A stretch of 12,217 nucleotides of DNA from Micavibrio aeruginosavorus (GCA_003241475.1 QFQB01000059.1:1-12217); one strand, 5' to 3'; shown: positions 1 through 6,387, counted from the stretch's first letter. A program made the numbers and translations. The notes: generated by a model from the sequence alone, not told the origin.

Positions 1-358
1 CGGTCCGGTTGTCCGCAGCCATGCCACGGAACTGCCACGCAAGGTACGTCAGCTTGCGCTGAAGTCCGTCCTTTCTTCCAAAGCGAAAGAAGGCAAGCTG
101 ATCATCGTTGACGCACTGGCGCCAAAAGACCACAAAACAAAAGCCATGGTCGATGTATTCAAGGCGTTCGGAATCGAATCCGCCCTGATCGTCGGCGGCA
201 ATGAAATCGATGCAAACTTCGCACGTGCCACGCGCAACCTGCCGAAGATCGATGTCCTGCCAAGCCAAGGCGCAAACGTTTACGATATCCTGCGTCGCGA
301 CGTCCTCGTCATGACAAAGGATGCCGTTGACCAACTTACCGAACGACTGAAAGGCTAA
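1..358 (+). CDS. rplD: 50S ribosomal protein L4, C-terminal part (5' end outside window)
   Basis: This is the last 118 residues of ribosomal protein L4, which binds 23S rRNA early in large-subunit assembly and lines the peptide exit tunnel. The frame is open from base 2 and ends at the TAA at 356-358. The visible part begins GPVVRSHATELPRKVRQLAL, the typical L4 stretch after the tunnel loop. It continues with KEGKLIIVDAL and FGIESALIVGG, which match the Rossmann-like C-terminal half of the family, and ends in the usual NVYDILRRDVLVMTKDAV segment. The gene order L4-L23-L2 supports the call. In enteric bacteria L4 represses its own S10 operon; the leader where that would act is outside this window, so nothing can be said about it here. 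rplW starts 4 bases after the stop. Confidence 0.97.
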   Translation, partial: GPVVRSHATELPRKVRQLALKSVLSSKAKEGKLIIVDALAPKDHKTKAMVDVFKAFGIESALIVGGNEIDANFARATRNLPKIDVLPSQGANVYDILRRDVLVMTKDAVDQLTERLKG

Positions 359-362
359 GACA

Positions 363-686
363 ATGGCTGCGAAGAAAAAAGAAGACACGAAAAAAGTCGC
401 CGAGTGGATGTATGGAATCATCGCCTCTCCGGTTGTCACGGAAAAATCCACGATGGGTTCCGAGCACGGCCAGGTGACGTTCAAGGTTCCGGTCAAGGCA
501 ACGAAGCCGGATATCAAAGCCGCCGTTGAAGCGCTTTTCAAAGTGAAGGTGACGAAAGTCAACACGCTGATCCAGAAAGGCAAGACCAAACGCTTCAAAG
601 GCATCACGGCTTTCCGTTCGGATGTTAAAAAAGCGATCGTAACGCTCGAAGATGGTCAATCCATCGACGTTGGATCCGGTTTGTAA
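363..686 (+). CDS. rplW: 50S ribosomal protein L23
   Basis: L23 binds domain III of 23S rRNA at the exit of the peptide tunnel, where it docks trigger factor and the signal recognition particle. The 107-residue product has the family motif PVVTEKS at residues 23-29 and the FKVKVTKVNTL segment in the middle, followed by a basic loop (GKTKRFKG). Residues 1-15 form a Lys/Glu-rich N-terminal extension. A start at Met16 (base 408) would give a more standard N-terminus, but no ribosome binding site precedes it. The chosen ATG has AAAGG at 350-354, 8 bases upstream and inside the end of rplD. Four bases separate the two genes, which suggests coupled translation. Confidence 0.97.
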   Translation: MAAKKKEDTKKVAEWMYGIIASPVVTEKSTMGSEHGQVTFKVPVKATKPDIKAAVEALFKVKVTKVNTLIQKGKTKRFKGITAFRSDVKKAIVTLEDGQSIDVGSGL

Positions 687-739
687 GAACAAAACTAACT
701 ATGGCACTCCGCCGATAATGGAGAAAGGTAGTAAAGAAA

Positions 740-1564
740 ATGGCACTAAAACAATTTAGACCGATTACGCCGGGTACACGCGGCTTGATCCTGATCGAAC
801 GGGACGCCCTGCACAAAGGCGCACCTGAAAAGAACCTGACCGAAGGTAAGAAGAAAACCGGTGGTCGTAACAACATGGGTCGCGTCACGGCGTTCCAGCG
901 CGGCGGCGGTCACAAACAGCGTTACCGTATCATCGATTGGAAGCGTAAGAAATTCGACACGCCTGCAACGGTCGAGCGTCTGGAATACGACCCGAACCGC
1001 ACGGCGTTTATCGCGCTGATCTCTTATGAAGATGGCGAAAAGGCCTACATCATCGCGCCTCAGCGCATGGCGGTTGGCGATGTCATCATCGCTGGCGAAA
1101 AAGCCGACATCAAGCCAGGCAATGCCATGATGCTGAAATCCATGCCTGTCGGCACGATCATTCACAACATCGAGATGAAAGCCGGTAAAGGCGCGCAGAT
1201 GTGCCGCTCCGCCGGTACTTATGCCCAGCTCGTAGGCCGTGATTCCGGTTACGCGCAGGTCAAACTGGCATCGGGCGAACTCCGCATCATCCCGCAAGAC
1301 TGCATGGCGACTGTTGGTGCGGTGTCCAACCCGGACCACATGAACCAGAACTTCGGTAAAGCCGGACGTTCCCGTTGGAAAGGCAAACGCCCACATGTTC
1401 GCGGCGTTGCCATGAACCCTGTCGATCACCCACATGGAGGCGGTGAAGGCCGTACCTCCGGCGGTCGTAACCCTGTCACACCATGGGGTAAACCGACCAA
1501 GGGTGCCAAAACACGTAAAAACAAAAAGACGGACAAGTTCATCATCCGTCGCAAGAAGAAATAA
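740..1564 (+). CDS. rplB: 50S ribosomal protein L2
   Basis: L2 is a primary 23S rRNA binding protein needed for subunit association and for the peptidyl-transferase centre. The product is 274 residues, normal for the family. It shows the N-terminal RGGGHKQRYR motif, the central OB/SH3-like barrel region, and the signature MNPVDHPHGGGEGR, with His at about residues 230 and 232 near the position of the functionally important His229 of E. coli L2. A basic tail (IIRRKKK) ends it. The start is supported by AAAGG at 724-728, 11 bases upstream, and by the family start MAL. The 53-base gap after rplW is the longest in this part of the cluster. It holds a small in-frame near-copy of the start (ATGGCACT at 701), closed by TAA at 716-718. 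Confidence 0.98.
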   Translation: MALKQFRPITPGTRGLILIERDALHKGAPEKNLTEGKKKTGGRNNMGRVTAFQRGGGHKQRYRIIDWKRKKFDTPATVERLEYDPNRTAFIALISYEDGEKAYIIAPQRMAVGDVIIAGEKADIKPGNAMMLKSMPVGTIIHNIEMKAGKGAQMCRSAGTYAQLVGRDSGYAQVKLASGELRIIPQDCMATVGAVSNPDHMNQNFGKAGRSRWKGKRPHVRGVAMNPVDHPHGGGEGRTSGGRNPVTPWGKPTKGAKTRKNKKTDKFIIRRKKK

Positions 1565-1576
1565 GGAGCTTAAGGT

Positions 1577-1861
1577 ATGGCACGTTCAACATGGAAAGGT
1601 CCGTTTATCGACCGTTACCTCCTCAAAAAGGTGGAAGCGGCCCGTGCAGCTGGCAAGAACACCATCATCCAGACATGGTCCCGTCGTTCGACGATCCTGC
1701 CGCAGATGGTTGGTCTTACCTTTGGCGTTCACAACGGCAAAAAATTCATTCCGGTTCTGGTTTCCGACCAGATGATCGGACACAAGCTCGGTGAATTTTC
1801 GCCGACGCGCGAATATAAAGGCCACTCCGGCGGCGATAAAAAAGCTGCGGCCAAGAAATAA
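1577..1861 (+). CDS. rpsS: 30S ribosomal protein S19
   Basis: S19 sits in the head of the small subunit, pairs with S13 and contacts A-site tRNA. The 94-residue protein begins MARSTWKGPFID, the family N-terminus, and carries WSRRSTILPQMVG followed by HNGKKFIPV. The C-terminal half has GHKLGEFSPTREYKGHSG, which matches the family signature. The last residues (DKKAAAKK) are basic and disordered, as usual. The start has AAGG at 1573-1575 very close by and GGAG at 1565-1568, 8 bases upstream of the ATG. The gene lies 12 bases after rplB, inside the S10 operon order. Confidence 0.98.
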   Translation: MARSTWKGPFIDRYLLKKVEAARAAGKNTIIQTWSRRSTILPQMVGLTFGVHNGKKFIPVLVSDQMIGHKLGEFSPTREYKGHSGGDKKAAAKK

Positions 1862-1877
1862 GGAATAGAGGCTTATT

Positions 1878-2381
1878 ATGGGACAAACAACAAACGAAAG
1901 ACGCGTTAAGGATAATGAAGCCATGGCAATGGCCAAGTTTCTGCGCACAAGCCCCGGCAAGTTGAACCTTGTTGCGGCAATGATCCGCGGCAAAGCTGCC
2001 GGCAAAGCGATGGTTGATCTGGAATTCTCCAACCGCCGCATTGCTCAGGATGTTCGCAAAGTGCTGGCCTCGGCTGTCGCCAACGCGGAAAACAACCACA
2101 ACCTCGACGTGGACAAGCTGATTGTCGCCGAAGCCTATGTTGGCAAATCAGTTAAGATGCGTCGCTTCTCCGCCCGTGCCCGCGGCCGCGCTGCCCCGAT
2201 CGAAAAACATTTTTCGCGTTTGACGATCATCGTGCGCGAAGGCGATGCGATGAAAGCCGCTCCGAAAAAGCCAGCTCCGAAAAAAGCTACGCCGAAATCG
2301 GAAGCCGCCGCACCGAAAAAAGAAACAGCAAAAAAACCGGCTGCTAAAAAGAAAGCCGCAACCAAGCAGGACAAGGAATAG
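1878..2381 (+). CDS. rplV: 50S ribosomal protein L22 with Lys/Ala/Pro-rich C-terminal tail
   Basis: L22 contacts all 23S rRNA domains, and its long beta hairpin forms part of the exit-tunnel wall. The core (about residues 12-122) matches alphaproteobacterial L22, including DNEAMAMAKFLRTSPGKLNL, ANAENNHNLDVDKLIVAEA and the hairpin tip RRFSARARGRA. After REGDAM, about 45 further residues consist almost only of Lys, Ala, Pro, Glu and Thr in repeats such as APKKPAPKKATPK. With this tail the protein is 167 residues, against roughly 110-130 for a plain L22. The tail is in frame and codon use does not change, so it is not a frameshift artefact. It probably extends into solvent or binds RNA or DNA non-specifically, as histone-H1-like tails do; that is inference. 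GAGG at 1867-1870 serves the start. Confidence 0.97.
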   Translation: MGQTTNERRVKDNEAMAMAKFLRTSPGKLNLVAAMIRGKAAGKAMVDLEFSNRRIAQDVRKVLASAVANAENNHNLDVDKLIVAEAYVGKSVKMRRFSARARGRAAPIEKHFSRLTIIVREGDAMKAAPKKPAPKKATPKSEAAAPKKETAKKPAAKKKAATKQDKE

Positions 2382-2393
2382 GAGCTCCATACT

Positions 2394-3083
2394 ATGGGTC
2401 AAAAAGTAAATCCAATCGGTCTGCGCGTCGGCATCAATCGTACCTGGGACTCCCGCTGGTTCGATGACCGCAAATATGCGGACAAGCTGGTTCAGGATCT
2501 GGAACTGCGCAAATACGTGCAGACAAAACTGAAAGCCGCCGGTATCTCGAAAGTTGTTATCGAGCGCGCCGCGAAAAACACGAAAGTGACCGTCTACACG
2601 GCGCGTCCGGGCGTTATCATCGGTAAAAAAGGCGCCGACATCGAAAAACTGCGTAAGGATCTTTCTTCCCGCGCCGGTTCCGAAGTCGCCCTGAACATCG
2701 TTGAAATCCGCAAGCCGGAAATCGATGCGCAACTCGTGTCTGAAGGCGTTTGCCAACAGCTCGAGCGTCGTGTTTCCTTCCGCCGCGCCATGAAGCGTGC
2801 CGTTCAATCGGCTCAGCGTCTGGGCGGTCAAGGTATCCGTATCAACGTATCGGGCCGTCTCGGCGGAACTGACATCGCTCGTACCGAATGGTACCGCGAA
2901 GGCCGCGTGCCATTGCACACGTTGCGCGCTGATCTGGACTATGGCTTCTCCGAAGCGTTGACGACCTACGGGATCATCGGCGTGAAGGTTTGGATCTACA
3001 AGGGCGACATTATGGCCCACGATCCAATGGCCCGTGACAAGCGCATGGGTGATAATGTTGGCGCACCACGCCAAAATTCTTAA
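2394..3083 (+). CDS. rpsC: 30S ribosomal protein S3
   Basis: S3 forms part of the mRNA entry site of the small subunit and has helicase-related contacts with incoming mRNA. The product is 229 residues. It begins MGQKVNPIGLRVGINRTWDS, the standard S3 N-terminus. A type II KH domain lies at about residues 40-110, with the RNA-binding GxxG loop GKKG at 77-80. The C-terminal domain carries RMKR-like basic helices (FRRAMKRAVQSAQRLG), then GTDIARTEWYREGRVPLHTLRADLDYG, the family signature. GGAG at 2382-2385, 8 bases upstream, supports the start. The gene is unusual only in what follows: a palindrome overlaps its TAA stop, and 208 bases separate it from rplP, which it normally adjoins. Confidence 0.98.
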   Translation: MGQKVNPIGLRVGINRTWDSRWFDDRKYADKLVQDLELRKYVQTKLKAAGISKVVIERAAKNTKVTVYTARPGVIIGKKGADIEKLRKDLSSRAGSEVALNIVEIRKPEIDAQLVSEGVCQQLERRVSFRRAMKRAVQSAQRLGGQGIRINVSGRLGGTDIARTEWYREGRVPLHTLRADLDYGFSEALTTYGIIGVKVWIYKGDIMAHDPMARDKRMGDNVGAPRQNS

Positions 3084-3098
3084 TCCTTTCAAAGGATT
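3082..3098. repeat. Perfect 8+1+8 palindrome overlapping the rpsC stop codon
   Basis: AATCCTTT, one C, then AAAGGATT form a perfect inverted repeat that begins within the TAA stop of rpsC. No T-run follows, so it does not look like an intrinsic terminator. It could be a small mRNA 3' structure or a DNA-level operator; the sequence does not decide. Confidence 0.7.
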
Positions 3099-3101
3099 AG
3101 C

Positions 3102-3133
3102 TTTGAGCCTGTTTTCTTGAAAAAAGGCTCAAA
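3102..3133 (+). promoter_or_regulatory. Hairpin downstream of rpsC (TTTGAGCCT / AGGCTCAAA)
   Basis: A perfect 9-base-pair stem (3102-3110 with 3125-3133) encloses a further TTTT/AAAA pairing (3112-3115 with 3120-3123) around a CTTG loop. The stem is followed on the + strand by an A-run, not a T-run, and no T-run follows on the - strand either. A simple factor-independent terminator is therefore unlikely. It may stabilise the 3' end of the upstream mRNA, act as a processing site, or be an operator. Its right arm and flanks (AAAAAAGGCTCAAAAAAC, 3120-3137) recur exactly at 10234-10251 before secY. Confidence 0.65.
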
Positions 3134-3140
3134 AAACTAC

Positions 3141-3169
3141 TGGTAATAAATATTAAATGATTATATAGT
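3141..3169 (+). promoter_or_regulatory. Candidate sigma-70-type promoter for the rplP operon
   Basis: TATAGT at 3164-3169 matches the -10 consensus at 5 of 6 bases. A weak -35 (TGGTAA, 3141-3146) lies 17 bases upstream. The sequence from there to the probable start near 3176 is CCGCGCG. A GC-rich discriminator of this kind is typical of ribosomal promoters held down by ppGpp during starvation. The promoter is inferred by eye, and the -35 match is poor. Confidence 0.4.
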
Positions 3170-3191
3170 CCGCGCGAATTTAAAAAATCCC

Positions 3192-3249
3192 GGACTTTAT
3201 TGTCGGATTGAACCATATGGGAACTGGAGCCGCGAGCGGTTTTAAGTCC
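3192..3249 (+). promoter_or_regulatory. Candidate structured 5' leader of rplP
   Basis: GGACTT (3192-3197) can pair with AAGTCC (3244-3249). Inside it, GAACC (3210-3214) can pair with the start of GGTTTT (3238-3242) with one G-T pair, closing a loop of about 23 bases. GGACT can instead be used in CGGACT (3191-3196) paired with AGTCCG (3167-3172), so the two folds exclude each other. A leader of over 100 bases before rplP would suit feedback control by a ribosomal protein, but no known binding motif is recognised. The fold was drawn by eye without energies. Confidence 0.35.
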
Positions 3250-3291
3250 ATGTGATTGAAACTTTTTTTATGTCGAAACGGAAGTTGGAAC

Positions 3292-3705
3292 ATGCTGCAA
3301 CCGAAGAAAACGAAATTCAGAAAAGCCCACAAGGGCCGTATCCATGGCGATGCAAAAGGAGGAGCGACGCTTTCCTTTGGCGCATTCGGCCTTAAGGCTA
3401 TGAAACCAGAGCGTATCACGGCGCGTCAGATTGAAGCGGCTCGCCGTTGCATCGCACGTCACATGAAGCGTCAGGGCAAGGTGTGGATCCGCGTATTCCC
3501 CGATGTTCCGGTTTCGAAAAAGCCGCTCGAAGTACGTATGGGCTCCGGTAAAGGTAACCCTGAATTCTGGGTCTGCCGCGTCAAGCCGGGCCGCATCCTG
3601 TTCGAACTGGATGGCGTATCCGAACAACTCGCGAAAGAGGCTCTCGAGCTGGCCGCCGCGAAACTGCCGATGGCAACGAAATTCGTTGCTCGTATCGGCG
3701 CGTAA
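3292..3705 (+). CDS. rplP: 50S ribosomal protein L16
   Basis: L16 binds 23S rRNA near the A site and helps position aminoacyl-tRNA. The start is the ATG giving MLQPKKTKFRKAHKGR, the near-universal L16 N-terminus, so the protein is 137 residues, as expected. The frame is open back to a TTG at 3256, but that would add 12 unrelated residues. GGAAG at 3280-3284 lies 7 bases before the ATG. Core motifs include FGLKAMKPERITARQIEAARR, GKVWIRVFPD and RMGSGKGNPEFWV. Arg82 aligns with E. coli Arg81, the site of oxygenase hydroxylation in some bacteria. It heads the block rplP-rpmC-rpsQ after the unusual gap behind rpsC. Confidence 0.98.
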   Translation: MLQPKKTKFRKAHKGRIHGDAKGGATLSFGAFGLKAMKPERITARQIEAARRCIARHMKRQGKVWIRVFPDVPVSKKPLEVRMGSGKGNPEFWVCRVKPGRILFELDGVSEQLAKEALELAAAKLPMATKFVARIGA

Positions 3706-3724
3706 TTAAAGAAGGTAAGAAACG

Positions 3725-3967
3725 ATGAAAGCTGAAGACCTGAAAGGTAAAAGCCAAGACGAACTGCAAAAGGCGCTGATGGATGCCCGCAAGGCGCAAT
3801 TCAATGCCCGACTGCAGCGCGCTGGCGGCCAACTGGAAAACACGGCGTCCTTGCGCAAAATGCGCCGCGACATCGCCCGCGTGAAAACGCAAATGAATGC
3901 AAAGACCGAAGCTGCAACAGCGAAGCCTGCAAAAGCTCCGGCCAAAAAAGCCGCTAAGAAAGCGTAA
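3725..3967 (+). CDS. rpmC: 50S ribosomal protein L29 with short Lys/Ala/Pro tail
   Basis: L29 is a small helical-hairpin protein beside L23 at the tunnel exit and part of the docking site for trigger factor. The 80-residue product begins MKAEDLKGKSQDELQKALMD, a typical L29 first helix. It has the second-helix motif ENTASLRKMRRDIARVKT at about residues 39-56. From about residue 62 it continues as TEAATAKPAKAPAKKAAKKA, a low-complexity basic tail that makes it some 15 residues longer than usual. AAGG at 3712-3716, with a spacing of about 8, supports the start. It lies 19 bases after rplP and 12 before rpsQ. Confidence 0.97.
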   Translation: MKAEDLKGKSQDELQKALMDARKAQFNARLQRAGGQLENTASLRKMRRDIARVKTQMNAKTEAATAKPAKAPAKKAAKKA

Positions 3968-3979
3968 GGAGAAGAGAAT

Positions 3980-4333
3980 ATGCCACGTCGTGTATTGGAA
4001 GGCACAGTCGTCAGCGACAAGATGGACAAAACGATCACCGTTCTGGTCGAGCGTCGCTACATCCACCCGATCTACAAAAAATACCTGAAGCGCACGGATA
4101 AATACGCTGCGCACGATGAAAACAACTCGGCAAAAGCCGGTGAAAAAGTTCAGATCATCGAATGCGCTCCGATTTCCAAGCGCAAGAGCTGGGTACTGAT
4201 TAAAGACGGCAAAGAGCAAGGCCCGGCCCTGAAGGCGCCGACCGAATCCTCCGCGCCGAAAGCCAAGGCCGCTGCTCCGAAAGCAGCAAAGGCTCCGGCA
4301 AAGAAACCGGCTGCGAAAAAAGCCAAGGCATAA
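3980..4333 (+). CDS. rpsQ: 30S ribosomal protein S17 with Lys/Ala/Pro-rich C-terminal tail
   Basis: S17 is an OB-fold protein that binds 16S rRNA early in small-subunit assembly. The core starts MPRRVLEGTVVSDKMDKTIT and includes VLVERRYIHPIYKKYLKRTDKY, the family signature, then GEKVQIIECAPISKRKSW. About residues 1-80 are ordinary S17. The last 37 or so residues (from about GPALKAPTESSAPKAK) are Lys/Ala/Pro-rich and low in complexity, giving 117 residues where about 75-90 is usual. The composition is the same as the tails of L22 and L29. GGAG at 3968-3971, 8 bases upstream, decides the start. Confidence 0.97.
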   Translation: MPRRVLEGTVVSDKMDKTITVLVERRYIHPIYKKYLKRTDKYAAHDENNSAKAGEKVQIIECAPISKRKSWVLIKDGKEQGPALKAPTESSAPKAKAAAPKAAKAPAKKPAAKKAKA

Positions 4334-4367
4334 TTAGAGACAAGTAAGGCAAAGAAGGATTTAAAAC

Positions 4368-4736
4368 ATGATCCAGATGCAATCTAACATGGAAGTAGCC
4401 GATAACTCTGGCGCACGTCGCGTCGAGTGTATCAAGGTTCTTGGCGGCTCCAAGCGCCGCACGGCGAACATCGGCGATATCGTCGTTGTCTCCATCAAGG
4501 ACGCTATTCCACGCGGACGCGTTAAAAAAGGTGATGTGCGTAAAGCCGTTATCGTTCGTTCCAAGCACGGTTTGAACCGCGCCAACGGCGAAAAAATCCG
4601 TTTCGACACAAACGCCTGCGTGCTGATCAATCCAGCCGGAGAGCCGATCGGAACACGTATCTTCGGCCCGGTTACCCGCGAACTGCGTGGTAAAGGCTAC
4701 ATGAAAATTATCTCGCTCGCAGGAGAGGTGCTCTAA
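4368..4736 (+). CDS. rplN: 50S ribosomal protein L14
   Basis: L14 lies at the subunit interface of the large subunit and contacts 16S rRNA and L19; it is also the binding site of the silencing factor RsfS in many bacteria. The 122-residue product has the expected length and opens MIQMQSNMEVADNSGARRVE, the classic L14 N-terminus. GRVKKGDVRKAVIVRSK and FGPVTRELR follow at their usual places, and the end (YMKIISLAGEVL) is typical. AAGGA at 4355-4359 with a spacing of 8 supports the start. Its TAA stop overlaps the rplX ATG (TAATG), a sign of coupled translation. Confidence 0.98.
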   Translation: MIQMQSNMEVADNSGARRVECIKVLGGSKRRTANIGDIVVVSIKDAIPRGRVKKGDVRKAVIVRSKHGLNRANGEKIRFDTNACVLINPAGEPIGTRIFGPVTRELRGKGYMKIISLAGEVL

Positions 4737-5056
4737 TGACCGCCCCGAAAATGAAAATCAAAAAAGGCGATCAAGTAATCGTTCTTACCGGCAAGGATAA
4801 AGGCAAGAAGGGCGAAGTCCTCAAAGCCATTCCGACGGAAAACCGCGTTATTGTTTCCGGCGTTAAAGTCGTGAAAAAACACACGAAGCCGACGCAGTTT
4901 GCTGCTGGCGGCATCGAAGACAAGGAACTGTCCATCCATGTTTCCAACGTGGCTTTGGTCGATCCGAAAAAAGGCACAGCCACCCGCATCGGCTTTAAAA
5001 CGCTGAAAGACGGCAAGAAAGTGCGCGTCGCCAAGAAATCCGGCGAAACGCTCTAA
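4736..5056 (+). CDS. rplX: 50S ribosomal protein L24
   Basis: L24 is an assembly initiator that binds the 5' end of 23S rRNA and sits near the tunnel exit. The 106-residue product has a KOW motif near the N-terminus (KKGDQVIVLTGKDKGKKGEV, about residues 9-28) and the downstream KHTKPTQFAAGGIEDKELSIHVSNV region; VALVDPKKGTATRIGF is typical of the family. It starts in a one-base overlap with rplN. A candidate ribosome binding site (GGAGAGG, 4722-4728) lies inside the end of rplN. Confidence 0.98.
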   Translation: MTAPKMKIKKGDQVIVLTGKDKGKKGEVLKAIPTENRVIVSGVKVVKKHTKPTQFAAGGIEDKELSIHVSNVALVDPKKGTATRIGFKTLKDGKKVRVAKKSGETL

Positions 5057-5068
5057 GAGGACATGACA

Positions 5069-5632
5069 ATGGCAAAAGCAGAAAAAAAATACACGCCGCG
5101 TTTTCAAGAACGCTATGAAGCGAAACTGAAAGCCGCTCTGAAAGCCAAGTACGGCTTCAAGAACGACTACCAGATTCCAAAGCTGGACAAGATCGTGATC
5201 AACATGGGTGTTGGCGCAGCCACGACGGATCGTAAGGCCGTTGAAGCCGCCGCCGCTGAACTTGCTCTGATCGCCGGTCAAAAGCCCGTTATCACGAAGG
5301 CTCGTAAATCCAACGCGTCCTTCAAGGTTCGCGAAAATATGGATATCGGTTGCAAGGTTACCCTGCGCCGCGAAAAAATGTACGAATTCCTGGACCGTCT
5401 GGTGACGATCGCCCTGCCACGTATCCGCGACTTCCGCGGCATCAATGGCAAGAGCTTCGATGGCCGCGGCAACTACGCGTTCGGCTTGAAAGAGCAGATC
5501 GTGTTCCCGGAAATCGAGTACGACAAAGTAACGGTCATGCGCGGTATGGATATCATCATCTGCACCACCGCAGCGAATGACGAACAGGCAAAAGAATTGC
5601 TCCGCGGCTTCGATATGCCGTTCCGCAACTAA
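5069..5632 (+). CDS. rplE: 50S ribosomal protein L5
   Basis: L5 binds 5S rRNA and forms the bridge from the central protuberance to the small-subunit head, touching P-site tRNA. The 187-residue product has the family core, including LDKIVINMGVG, then ITKARKSNASFKVRE and GCKVTLRREKMYEFLDRL. It ends with the GRGNYAFGLKEQIVFPEI signature and a final block near DEQAKELLRGFDMPF. Two ATGs lie 6 bases apart. AGAGG at 5056-5060 is only 2 bases from the first (5063) but 8 bases from the second, so the second is chosen; it gives MAKAEKKYTPR. In E. coli, S8 represses the spc operon at the rplE start; I see no clear copy of that site here. Confidence 0.97.
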   Translation: MAKAEKKYTPRFQERYEAKLKAALKAKYGFKNDYQIPKLDKIVINMGVGAATTDRKAVEAAAAELALIAGQKPVITKARKSNASFKVRENMDIGCKVTLRREKMYEFLDRLVTIALPRIRDFRGINGKSFDGRGNYAFGLKEQIVFPEIEYDKVTVMRGMDIIICTTAANDEQAKELLRGFDMPFRN

Positions 5633-5652
5633 TTGGTAAGGAAGAAAAACAC

Positions 5653-5958
5653 ATGGCAAAAGTCAGTGCAGTAAACAGAGACCTCAAGCGCCGCAAGCTC
5701 AACAAGAGCTTGGAAAACAAGCGCGTGAAGCTCAAGTCCGTTATCGCGAACAAGGAAGCCCCGATGGAAGAGCGTTTTGCCGCTGTCCTGAAGCTGGCCG
5801 AAATGCCGCGCAACTCGTCCAAGACGCGCCAGCGTAACCGTTGCGCCTTGACGGGTCGTCCACGCGGTAACTTCCGTAAGTTTAAATTGTGCCGCATCGC
5901 ACTTCGCAACCTCGCATCGCGCGGCGAACTGCCGGGCGTAACGAAATCCAGCTGGTAA
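5653..5958 (+). CDS. rpsN: 30S ribosomal protein S14 (long form)
   Basis: S14 is in the small-subunit head and contacts S3, S10 and S19. This is the long, 101-residue form. The zinc-binding form has paired CxxC motifs near the middle, while here only single Cys residues appear (RNRCALTG and FKLCRIALR), so no zinc ribbon is expected. The C-terminal part RQRNRCALTGRPRGNFRKF and the end LPGVTKSSW are typical of proteobacterial S14. AAGGAA at 5638-5643, about 9 bases upstream, supports the start. Confidence 0.97.
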   Translation: MAKVSAVNRDLKRRKLNKSLENKRVKLKSVIANKEAPMEERFAAVLKLAEMPRNSSKTRQRNRCALTGRPRGNFRKFKLCRIALRNLASRGELPGVTKSSW

Positions 5959-5971
5959 GGGAGAGTACACA

Positions 5972-6370
5972 ATGTCTATGAATGATCCCCTCAGCGACAT
6001 GCTGACACGCATCAGAAACGGCCAGAACGCCCGTTTGCCGAAAATCACGGCGCCGTACTCCAAACTTTTGGAAGCGGTCTGCAAGGTTCTGACCGATGAA
6101 GGCTTCATCCGCGGCTACAAAACCGTTGATGCCGGCACGAACAAGAAAGAACTGAGCATCGAGCTGAAGTACGATGCCGGCCAGCCAGTGATCCGCGAAC
6201 TGAAGCGCGTGTCCAAGCCAGGTCGTCGCGTGTACACGCAGATCAAAGGTTTGGGCCAGTTCTACAACGGTCTTGGTATTAAAATCCTGTCCACCCCGCA
6301 GGGCGTGATGGCTGACCACAAGGCGAAAGCCGCGAATGTGGGCGGCGAAGTCCTCTGCCAGGTGTTCTAA
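5972..6370 (+). CDS. rpsH: 30S ribosomal protein S8
   Basis: S8 binds helix 21 of 16S rRNA and is essential for assembly of the central domain; in enteric bacteria it is also the repressor of the spc operon. The 132-residue product begins MSMNDPLSDMLTRIRNGQ, as in other Alphaproteobacteria. It ends with the RNA-binding signature ILSTPQGVMADHKAK followed by GGEVLCQVF. GGGAGAG at 5959-5965 serves the first ATG (spacing about 7); a second in-frame ATG follows two codons later. No S8-like target structure was recognised near rplE, so autoregulation cannot be claimed. Confidence 0.98.
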   Translation: MSMNDPLSDMLTRIRNGQNARLPKITAPYSKLLEAVCKVLTDEGFIRGYKTVDAGTNKKELSIELKYDAGQPVIRELKRVSKPGRRVYTQIKGLGQFYNGLGIKILSTPQGVMADHKAKAANVGGEVLCQVF

Positions 6371-6387
6371 GAGAAGGAAGATAGGCA

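Noticed and set aside
3102..3137. Hairpin after rpsC read as an intrinsic terminator
   Set aside because: The stem is followed by an A-run on the + strand and by no T-run on either strand.
3256..3291. Upstream TTG start for rplP
   Set aside because: It would add 12 residues with no family match; MLQPKKTKFRKAHKGR at 3292 is the conserved start and has GGAAG at the right distance.
5063..5068. First of two ATGs for rplE
   Set aside because: It is only 2 bases from the AGAGG site; the ATG at 5069 has normal spacing and gives the usual MAKAEK start.
5040..5100. S8 repressor site at the rplE start, as in E. coli
   Set aside because: I could not find a recognisable helix-21-like fold around the rplE start by eye.
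4733..5659. Long open frame opposite rplX and rplE, and similar long frames opposite rplV-rpsC and rplF-rpsE
   Set aside because: These are shadows of the coding strand: the + strand genes are certain, and the opposite products look like no protein family.
5653..5958. Zinc-binding short S14
   Set aside because: The protein is the full 101-residue form and lacks CxxC pairs.
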